Shown here piece by piece: positions 48,201 through 55,500 of a DNA stretch of 64,000 nucleotides (the stretch's first letter is position 1; each line of letters starts with the position of its first letter). The stretch comes from Pelagicoccus albus. Lineage in GTDB: Bacteria > Verrucomicrobiota > Verrucomicrobiia > Opitutales > Opitutaceae. The stretch spans positions 1-64,000 of the forward strand of contig NZ_JACHVC010000008.1 of the NCBI RefSeq assembly GCF_014230145.1. The letters run 5' to 3'. The position numbers were made by a program, and so were the translations under genes. The notes under the pieces are model-generated. The model worked only from the letters and a program-made list of their open reading frames with translations, was not told the DNA's origin and did not search any database.

Positions 48201-48214
48201 CGTTTTGGATACAC
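45197..48214 (-). CDS. Beta-propeller sensor histidine kinase (Reg_prop, Y_Y_Y, HisKA_3)
   Basis: 1005 residues. An export segment (about 20-40) is followed by a periplasmic region of two-component-propeller repeats (WSGKDGLSNRIINQI, DGYLWLATMGGLIRFDG, NIWIANGDGGVYRI and more). A Y_Y_Y domain lies at about 675-735, a transmembrane helix at about 755-775 (VLGLTGAIAFVAIFIWIW), then HisKA_3 (ARIARDLHDDLGGGLSAL, phospho-acceptor H811) and an HATPase domain (EALTNSLKHANA, LKDDGIGLP). The periplasmic layout matches Bacteroidota hybrid sensors of oligosaccharides, but here the kinase and regulator are separate proteins. A signal such as a rhamnogalacturonan oligosaccharide is inferred from neighbours. 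Confidence 0.95.
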   Translation of the reverse strand: MYPKRERITTPRRSKLASFALKCVLTSFLAFSLSVPPSLATETTPLSESYLLQTWSGKDGLSNRIINQIGQDADGYLWLATMGGLIRFDGTNYREFKIPPQHQPRGYNIRTLVSSPQGKLLLQPTSGRILFREDGQIEEHASSATIIPEQPREMFYAADESLWISTESGSILRWTPQNSQWFGTDTTPKRKINASFAQDSSGGSWINTSSCFGIYKDDRWSTPEIDLGKPILIGQGTNGEILLFAEDALYTYQDARLRMLSNQVPWQDNPGELYEAITDKWGTIWIAAGKLGLIHWEEGRFLPAPENFPFVNDLTLDKSGNIWAASYGNGLGKVTKRSTTLLNRSSGLRSEISSSIYQDSDQNIWIANGDGGVYRIQNDKPVSTNTLFQDSLLAANTVSIDHEKQLWIGNEQGLFVSAFPYKVAEKIQDVPKNVHILHVSSDNKIWFATNFGRFGHSNTPATFGHIEGGEIVFFDDGAGYDGKPIQSLAESYDGEMWAGTYTGFLFRVTNDRVELIHQQSSIPDLHFDSESRLWIASITDTLILENGTVHSLQNNSNYRDKGVPSILDDQDGNIWLGLNRFRLEQLREKVLTGQPAPIPENFNRITRDLDLSILVNSHPFSQMDRDGRLWFTTSKGVLILDPKALPERAESPVVLIDSVSINGDTVATDIHAHTIPAGPHSIRIEFSSPNLSNLSRSYIRQRLLGAGKEWEDASYTDTLHYSGLAPGEYRLELQAGSPAGWKTPATTLAFEVLPPWWQTIWFRVLGLTGAIAFVAIFIWIWTQRRMQAQLAKLEQDQALERERARIARDLHDDLGGGLSALQLFASRLAEEPESKRSKSLAQLAERARRLNADVHSIVWLFKPGEGTLQELAELIEQYAAEIFKGSTIDCRLSDPGTLPSVPLTPEAQHNLFFAAKEALTNSLKHANATKISVELSYKDSTLNCILKDDGIGLPAPADQQRRRNGLINMQIRMREIGGKIDFHSDPQTGTQITITYQISDPNHVD

Positions 48215-48331
48215 CTTGGAGTATAGGCTGCGGGTTGTTTCGAGAATGTTGGCAGCTTGGCTTTTGCCAAGCTACGAATGCTGCCGCTTCCACATTGTCC
48301 TATGATGAAGGAGGAGGCGTTGGCTTGAGAC

Positions 48332-48363
48332 AAAAAAAGAGGCACCTCTTCGGAGGCGCCTCT
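48332..48363 (-). terminator. Terminator of the second large TonB receptor
   Basis: Stem AGAGGCGCCTC / GAGGTGCCTCT (minus strand) with a four-base loop, followed by TTTTTT. It separates the receptor from the downstream kinase-regulator pair. Confidence 0.9.
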
Positions 48364-48389
48364 TGAAATCGGTAAGTTTAGTTCGGGTC

Positions 48390-51300
48390 CTACATGTCGA
48401 AAGACATGGAGAGCATGAACTTTCTTGGATCGATGATACGGTAGCCGTATGGAGTTCCGTCGAAGTTCACTCCTACTACCTGTAGACCGCCGCCTTCGAA
48501 GGCGTTAACCACGTTGAGCTGAACCTTCATGTCGACCTTGCCGTCCATGATTGGGCGCTTGTGGGAGAGCCAGAAATCGTAGTAGGTCTGAGCAGGGGTG
48601 TAGATGGGACGAGTTGTATCGGAAATGTCGATATAGTCTGGTCCGTTGTTTCCACTAGCCTTGCCGTAGTAGCCGATGGATTTCTTGTCGAGCCAACGCA
48701 TGCTGCCGCCAACGCTCCATCCCTTGTACTTGCCGTCGGAGAAACGGTAGTTGGTGGTGAGTGCGGCTTGGTACTTGCTTTGGTTGGTGATGACCTGCCC
48801 CTCTAGATCGGTAGCGAGTCGAACTTGTGGGACTAGGATGCTGTTGTAGTAAGCTTCCACAGTAGTGTTCACAGGGTTGGTCTCCCGGACTTGGGAGACG
48901 TAACCGAAGCTGCTCCAGAAGTTGGTCAGATCAACGTTTGTACCACCGTCAGTGGTGTAGGTTGCCAGTCCTTGATATTCTGGAAGAAGGTAGTCCGACG
49001 CGCTAGCGGATAGCCAGTTAGGCATGCGTGTGTCTGCCCACTCGGAGTATTCCTTCATGACGTTTGCGTAGACGGTTTCCTGCTCGGATCCGGTTAGCTT
49101 GAGCGTCCAGTTTGGAGTCGGATTGTATACGATTTCGACTTCGGTGCCCTTTGCGAAAACGGAGCGAGTCGCGCCAGTAGTGCCGAGGTCGCTGTAGTAG
49201 TCGTAAGGGAGTCCCCAGATTGCTTCGATGTCAGCTTCGAGCTGCTCTTCTTGAGCAGTCGAGAGGTTTGCTCCGAAGGTTTCAGTGTTTGTTGGGTCCT
49301 GGCCCCAGTTGATAAGAGCAATGGTGCGTGCCCAGTTGCGGTAGGTGCTCTGGTCGAGGTTGCTTGTGAAGCGAGAGAACACTGTTCCACCGCTGATTTG
49401 CTCGTTTTCGTTGGTCGATTCGTACTTGCTGATCTTGGCGAAGAGCTTGTTTTCGAACAGCGAGAATTGGATACCGTAGTCTTCACCTTCACCGCTTGGC
49501 TTTGGAAGCGCATTGCCGAATAGGTCTACGCGAGCCGATGTTGGCGGGTTGAAGGTTTCTGACTTGTTGTAGGTGAATCCGACTGTGTCTAGGAACTCGG
49601 CGAAGAGGTTACCACCCTTGGCGCGGGACTCGATGCCATCCCAACCTTGGAAGGGGCGAAGAACGATACCACCGGTGCTCGTTTGTTCGGAGATCGTTGT
49701 CCATGGGCGGTAACGATCCATGATGGCGTCTAGGTTTAGCAGCCCGTCAGTGTATTGTTCAGGACGGGTCAAGGCTTCCGCGAGTACGTTTCCGTCTGCG
49801 TCGGTGATTGTTCCTGAAGTAGTGCCACGATTCGAAACTTCGTCTTCGCGGATGCCGTAGGTGGCCACGATACGGTCTTCCCAGAAGTGGCTGGTGCCGC
49901 CGATGTTCCAAGTGCTGATCTTGGTTTGCTTGCTGCCGGTGTGCGCGGAGTGCGGGTTGAAGCTAGCGGTGTAGGACACTTCTTGCCAGGATTCCGCATC
50001 CCAGTTGTACACGTCCATGTCGCCGGTGAACTCGCGGTAGTTCCACTCGCCGCTACCAGTGTTGATCATGCCGTATTGGCTAGGATCGAGGTTTGGCGTG
50101 GTCAGGTAGAACGCGCGACGCGTAGTTGCTCCTTCATTACGGTAACCAGTTGGGTTCCCGTCAGCATCGTTGTTTGGATTCGCTAGGTAGCGAATCATGC
50201 CAGCTTCTTCTTCGCCGCTATCGATGTAGTTGAAGCGGAGGCGGTAGAAGTCTTGGGTTTCCTTTTCTTCGGAAACGAATCCGATGAATTGGTGACTTCC
50301 GAGCCAGCGGGTCCAGCCATCGTTTCCGGTGAAATCAGGCGTGTAGGCCAGGATCGCGCGGTACTGATCGTTGGTGAGCTCGTTCTGGAAGGCATCTGGG
50401 TCGAGATCTTGTACGTAGACGCCGCCTGCGTATGGGTTTACTTCCCCAGTTGGCAGATAGGAGTTGGTGTCGACGTAGAGAGTCGTAGCGTTTAGCTGAG
50501 AAACGGTATAGCTCGAGTAGGATTCGAACTCTTGACGGAACCAGCCTGCGGAGAAGAAGAGGTCTTCATTGATCTTTTGCTCGAACTCCAAATTCAGGGT
50601 GCGGGCATCCTCTTCACCGTAGTTCATCTGAAGGATATTCAGATTTTCCCAATCGTAGATGGATTGGTCGGTGACTCCTGGATACTTCCAGCTAGCGATA
50701 TTTCCGCCGCGTGCAGAGTAGTCTGCTGAAGAGCTCCACTGCTGCTCGTAGACTGGGTAGTTGTTCGCGTTTGCGTAGATTTCATCGGAGGAAGGACCCC
50801 ATGCCGCGTTAGCCGCTGGGTTTTCGTCGGTGCCGTATACAGTGCGGTAGCCTCCGGGTCTGGCCTGCACCCAATTTACTGTTTCTCCGTTAGCAATCTG
50901 CATCGTTGGGCGACTGTTGGTCCAACGCATGCCTGGTACCTGAAGAGCGGAACCGTTTTCGGCGAGTGCAGTCCAGCCGACGATCGAGCGACCGTTATAG
51001 GATGTTTGGCTGTCGTTCCAGAGGGACGCGTCGTAGTCGGACAAGCCCATGATGTAGGAGCGGACATCGTCGATGAGTGGACTGCCTGTTCTGGTGATGA
51101 ATGGGCCTACCTGCTCGCCAGTTGTTGTATACGTCACCATCTGATCGATGGGGTTGTACATCGGCATACCTGCTTCGATCCACGGCGTAACGTAGTCGAC
51201 TGGGGTAAGCGTATTAGGACGGCGATTGTCGTTGCTGTAGTCCTCAAAGCTGAAGTTGAACTTGGAGTCCTCGAACGGCTTGTAGGTGATAGATGCATAC

Positions 51301-52076
51301 AAGCGCTTTGTGTCGTCGTAGGACGGCTTACGCTCGAACTCCTTGTCGTCCATTAGGAAGGCTGCCGCGAAGGCGAGCTTGTCCTCGACGAGTGACTTGT
51401 TGATCGAGTAGCTGACGCGTTTTGATCCGCGGTCGTCTAGTTTGATCTTAACCGATTGAGCATTTTCGTTCAGGATCGCAGAGGTGCGGCTCTGGTTGAC
51501 AACGCCTGCTGGGCTTCCGGTACCGAACAACATCGAATTCGGTCCACGGCTGATTTCCACCGACTGAACATTGTAGGAGTCCAGAGGGATTTGGGCGATA
51601 GCGCGGTAGAAGTTGATAGACGCGGAAGGAGCGCCGAGGCCACGAACGGTGTTCGCAGTCGCGTTGGTCATGGCGATGCCGTTTGCGCCGCTGGCGAAAC
51701 CAGCGTTCACGTCCGCTATACCGTCGCCACGAAGAACGCCGACTCCGGGAGTGTAGGTTGAAGAGCCTTCGGTACTGGCCTCGTAGCGGAAGATGTCGTT
51801 GAGGTCGGTTGAAGCGGTGTCTTCCATCTGTTGTTTGGTAACGATGGAGATTGATGCCGCGAGATCGCCTACGCTGGTGTTGAGTCGAGAACCTGCGAGG
51901 GTGTTGGTGGCGCGGTAGCCGATGTCGTCGTCTGAGGATTTAACCTCGAACGGGGATAGTTCGAAAACTTCCTCCTCCGAGTCCTCGCTCTGGGCGTAGA
52001 TCGAGCTGCAGGAGCCGGCTATTGCGGCAGTGAGCAGCCATCGAACTATTTTGTATCTATTTCGATTCGATTTCAT
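48390..52076 (-). CDS. TonB-dependent receptor (paralogue of 21321-25013)
   Basis: 1228 residues: signal peptide, acidic stretch, ELSPFEVKSS motif, plug (LAGSRLNTSVGDLAASISIV, ISRGPNSMLFGTGSPAGVVNQS) and barrel ending in MLSMSFDM. It matches the receptor at 21321 along the whole length, including long barrel segments (SIYDWENLNILQMNYGEEDA, NVVNAFEGGGLQVVGVN), so the two arose by duplication. It is divergent from the PL11 lyase at 52523 across a 446-bp region rich in repeats, and upstream of the two-component genes. Expected role: import of lyase products. No Shine-Dalgarno; a GC-rich hairpin precedes the start. Confidence 0.94.
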   Translation of the reverse strand: MKSNRNRYKIVRWLLTAAIAGSCSSIYAQSEDSEEEVFELSPFEVKSSDDDIGYRATNTLAGSRLNTSVGDLAASISIVTKQQMEDTASTDLNDIFRYEASTEGSSTYTPGVGVLRGDGIADVNAGFASGANGIAMTNATANTVRGLGAPSASINFYRAIAQIPLDSYNVQSVEISRGPNSMLFGTGSPAGVVNQSRTSAILNENAQSVKIKLDDRGSKRVSYSINKSLVEDKLAFAAAFLMDDKEFERKPSYDDTKRLYASITYKPFEDSKFNFSFEDYSNDNRRPNTLTPVDYVTPWIEAGMPMYNPIDQMVTYTTTGEQVGPFITRTGSPLIDDVRSYIMGLSDYDASLWNDSQTSYNGRSIVGWTALAENGSALQVPGMRWTNSRPTMQIANGETVNWVQARPGGYRTVYGTDENPAANAAWGPSSDEIYANANNYPVYEQQWSSSADYSARGGNIASWKYPGVTDQSIYDWENLNILQMNYGEEDARTLNLEFEQKINEDLFFSAGWFRQEFESYSSYTVSQLNATTLYVDTNSYLPTGEVNPYAGGVYVQDLDPDAFQNELTNDQYRAILAYTPDFTGNDGWTRWLGSHQFIGFVSEEKETQDFYRLRFNYIDSGEEEAGMIRYLANPNNDADGNPTGYRNEGATTRRAFYLTTPNLDPSQYGMINTGSGEWNYREFTGDMDVYNWDAESWQEVSYTASFNPHSAHTGSKQTKISTWNIGGTSHFWEDRIVATYGIREDEVSNRGTTSGTITDADGNVLAEALTRPEQYTDGLLNLDAIMDRYRPWTTISEQTSTGGIVLRPFQGWDGIESRAKGGNLFAEFLDTVGFTYNKSETFNPPTSARVDLFGNALPKPSGEGEDYGIQFSLFENKLFAKISKYESTNENEQISGGTVFSRFTSNLDQSTYRNWARTIALINWGQDPTNTETFGANLSTAQEEQLEADIEAIWGLPYDYYSDLGTTGATRSVFAKGTEVEIVYNPTPNWTLKLTGSEQETVYANVMKEYSEWADTRMPNWLSASASDYLLPEYQGLATYTTDGGTNVDLTNFWSSFGYVSQVRETNPVNTTVEAYYNSILVPQVRLATDLEGQVITNQSKYQAALTTNYRFSDGKYKGWSVGGSMRWLDKKSIGYYGKASGNNGPDYIDISDTTRPIYTPAQTYYDFWLSHKRPIMDGKVDMKVQLNVVNAFEGGGLQVVGVNFDGTPYGYRIIDPRKFMLSMSFDM

Positions 52077-52097
52077 AGGTTTGATGTAGGTAGGGTT

Positions 52098-52121
52098 AGG
52101 CGTCCGCTGGGTGCGGCGCCT
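52098..52121 (-). promoter_or_regulatory. GC-rich leader hairpin before the TonB receptor
   Basis: On the plus strand AGGCG-T-CCGC pairs with GCGG-CGCCT (one bulged T, 5-base loop TGGGT), 21 nt before the receptor start. It is not followed by a T-run in the receptor direction, so it is a 5'-UTR structure rather than a terminator. Confidence 0.45.
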
Positions 52122-52126
52122 TATTT

Positions 52127-52210
52127 GGGTATGAGAAAATGGGTGTGGGTAGAGTAGGGTGCGGGTATTAAGACGCGGGTAGAAAAAGGGTGTGGGTAGT
52201 TGGGTGCGGG
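52127..52210 (+). repeat. G-rich imperfect tandem repeat (unit GGGTGYGGGTAG)
   Basis: Ten GGG tracts in 84 bp, arranged as irregular copies of GGGTGTGGGTAG and GGGTGCGGGTAG separated by 2-6 other bases. Regular short spacing of G-runs makes four-stranded G structures possible on the plus strand. It lies between two divergent genes. Confidence 0.7.
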
Positions 52211-52254
52211 TAGAAGCGGCCAGGGTGGGGCCTAAGTCTTCCAGCAGCGGTCGA

Positions 52255-52266
52255 GTAAATGTTTAC
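52255..52266. promoter_or_regulatory. Operator-like site GTAAA-TG-TTTAC
   Basis: Five-base perfect inverted repeat around TG, in the divergent TonB receptor/PL11 region. Symmetry suits a dimeric regulator such as LacI; inferred. Confidence 0.4.
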
Positions 52267-52295
52267 AACACCTGTAATTGGAAAATTTCCACAAA

Positions 52296-52336
52296 AAAAT
52301 CTGATTAGATACAAAATAGTGGATGAATCAGATTTT
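52296..52336. promoter_or_regulatory. 11-bp inverted repeat AAAATCTGATT / AATCAGATTTT
   Basis: Perfect arms at 52296-52306 and 52326-52336 with a 19-bp centre. A third half-copy, ATCAGATTT, is at 52407-52415. GAAAATTTCC occurs beside both outer copies (52281-52290 and 52417-52426), in mirror order. This suggests multiple binding sites for one regulator upstream of the PL11 gene. Confidence 0.5.
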
Positions 52337-52522
52337 ATTGTACCTTATTAAAGGTAAATGTCGGTCTTTAGGGCTGAAAACGGTTGTGTTTTGCCGATCG
52401 CTTTGCATCAGATTTCGAAAATTTCCAATCTATGGAAGTTTTCATTTTGTTTCTCTAACTTGCCCCGATCGACTCAAGCCCTTGTGGCCTGACCGGTCTT
52501 AACTCCCCACAAACAACCCCGA

Positions 52523-55500
52523 ATGACGATACCCAGATCTTTTTCGTTTAGTTGTGCTATCGGCTGGAAAATGGCGCTCAGCCTACTTTTTTCCGTCTTG
52601 ATATTCGCGCACACAACTCGCTCCGCTCCACATCAGCTGGAGCTCCTTGACCGTGGCTTGGTCGCTCTTAAAGCTAATGAGAATCAGGTGTACCTGAGCT
52701 GGCGTTTGCTTGCCAGCGACTCTGAAGGCACTGCGTTTAACGTCTACCGCTCCGCGGATGGAGGCCCTGCAGTCAAGCTGACCATGGAAGCTGTTTCGCT
52801 AACGACTGACTTTGTGGATAATGCTGCAGATTTGTCATTGGCCAATGAATACTACGTGCGTGCGGTTGTAGACGGCGTGGAACTCGCCGCGAGCGATACG
52901 GTATCGATAGACGCAGACGCGGAGGTGCGCCAGTACCTCAGCCTGCCGCTTCAGGTTCCCGAGGGGGGAGAGACTGCGAGCGGAAATTTTGAATACTCCG
53001 CCAATGACCTTTCTGTGGGGGATCTCGATGGAGATGGCGCCTACGAAGTCGTGGTCAAGTGGTACCCTTCCAATGCGAAGGACAACTCGCAGAGTGGTTT
53101 CACAGGCAACACGCTCCTCGATGCCTACACTTTAAGTGGCGAGTTGCTTTGGAGAATCGATTTGGGCGTCAACATTCGCTCCGGTTCCCATTACACGCAG
53201 TTCATGGTCTACGACCTGGATGGAGATGGCAAAGCGGAGATTGCCTGCCGCACTGCGGAAGGCTCTATGGACGCCAGTGGAGCTTACATCGCGCAGCCTG
53301 AAAATTGGCAGGGCGATGTCGCTCTATCGGAAATTCCAGTCGACCATGAGGCGGACAGACGTAACAGCGGCGGCTACATTTTGGAAGGTCCTGAGTTTTT
53401 GACGATCTTCGATGGCCTTACTGGCATGGAGCTTGTCTCGACCCTTTACGAACCGCAAAGAGTGCCTGGTACTTATTTTCCAACTACAGCGGAGATCAAT
53501 CAGTACTGGGGAGATAGCTATGGAAATCGAATAGACCGTTTCAATGCTGCTGTCGCTTACCTCGACGGTACTCGCCCTAGTTTGGTTATGTGCCGCGGTT
53601 ACTATACTCGCACAGCATTGGTGGCTTACGATTGGAGAGGCGGCGTACTCTCTAAGCGTTGGATGTTTGATACTCTCGATGAAGCTGTCTCGGATACTTA
53701 TCGTGGACAAGGAGCTCACAGCATCACTGTAGGCGACGTCGACCTAGATGGTAAGGACGAGATCGTGTACGGAGCTTCGACGATCGACGATGATGGTACT
53801 GGACTCTACAATACCAATCTCGGCCACGGCGACGCTTTGCATCTTTCGGATATGGATCCGGACCGCTCAGGTCTGGAGGTTTGGATGCCTCACGAGTCTC
53901 CTAGCTCTTATGGAGCTAACGGTTCTGAACTTCATGATGCGGCCACGGGCGAAATCATCTTCGGTGTCGGAGGCGGCGGAGCAGACGTGGGTCGTGGAGT
54001 TGCGGCTGACATTGACCCGCGCTACCGTGGTTTCGAAACGTGGGCTTCACGCGGAGGCATGCATTCTGTCTCGGGTGAAGCCATCGAGACTGTCAGCCTT
54101 CCCTCTATGAATTTCTTGGTTTGGTGGGACGCTGATCCGTTGCGTGAGATGCTTAACAACACTACTATATCCAAGTGGAACTGGAGTGTTGGTTCGCAAG
54201 AGGCGATTTTCACGGATGATGGTATCCTCTCCAACAATAGCACCAAAGCGACTCCTAACCTCAGCGGCGACATTCTCGGAGATTGGCGTGAGGAAGTCAT
54301 CTGGCGCAACGTAGATAGCACAGAGCTGCGTATTTACTCGACGGTCATCCCAGCGAATAACCGTTTGGTCACTCTTATGCACGACCGCCAGTACCGCTTG
54401 GCTATCGCGTGGCAGAATGTTGGATACAACCAGCCACCTCACACCGGCTTTTACTTGGGGGATGGAATGTTGCCACCTGCCCGCCCTGACTTCTACTACG
54501 CAAGAACCAGTGTGGACCCTGAAGTTTCACTCGTATCTCCTGTTGATGGAGAGGTGTACAAGATCGGCGACGAGGTTGCCATGGTTGCTGAAGCGAGCGA
54601 TACAGACGGCGCGGTTAGCTCGGTTGAGTTCTACGAAGATGCTAAGTTTTATGGAATGGATTTGACTGATCCATATACGGCGATCTGGGACGCTACGGAG
54701 GGTGGCTCGTTTGAGCTGCGAGCTGTGGCAACCGATGACGAAGGTTTGCAGGGCGTATCTGCTCCCCTCGTTGTCACGGTTACTCATAACGATGTTTACG
54801 ACGATGCGATCGCTTGGTCGCCATGGACCCCGAGAGGGACTCGCGTGGATGGATACCAAGGCGATGGCTACGCCATCCTAGGTCGCCCTTGGCATTTTCT
54901 GCTGTATGAAAACGTGGACGGGGGACTTGATGGAGGCCACAAGACGCTTCGCATTCGTTACAGCACCAAGTCTCGCGGCAAGGAGAAACTCTATGTTTGC
55001 GTGAATGGGCGCTTCGTACGGCTTCGCCTGAATGAGTCGCACTCCCGCTCACGCTCACGCTCTCATTCTCATTCTCGTTCTCGCTCGCACTCTCAGGATG
55101 CGTGGCAGTACGCAGAGACAACAATAGAGCTACTTCCAGGAACTGAGAATACCATCTTCATGTTCGCTCGAGGTGGTACCATTTTGGTCGATGGTATCGA
55201 AGTGGAGGGAGTGCTACGTAATCAGGATCCCGAGATACAGCTGATCAATCCAGTCGACGGATACACAAATTTAGAGGGCACGGATCTGTTTCTTTCCGCT
55301 CTTGCCAAAGACGTGGGAGGAGCGGTCGCACAGGTCGATTTCCTTGTTAACGATTCTGTGCTCACCACTGATCTTTCAGATCCTTACGAGTACATTTGGA
55401 ATGATATCCCAGAGGGAGACTATGCTATTAAGGCTACTGCGACCGACGATTTGGGCGCGGTTGTCGAGAGCGATACTGTTAACGTTCTGATCAATAATCC

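Larger units (their letters stand above)
52077..52522. other. 446-bp divergent promoter region, rich in repeats
   Basis: Separates the TonB receptor (-) from the PL11 lyase (+). From left to right it holds a leader hairpin, a G-rich imperfect tandem repeat, a GTAAA-TG-TTTAC site, a long inverted repeat and a third half-copy of the latter, all listed. No gene is seen. The right-hand half is AT-rich and suits promoters. Confidence 0.65.
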
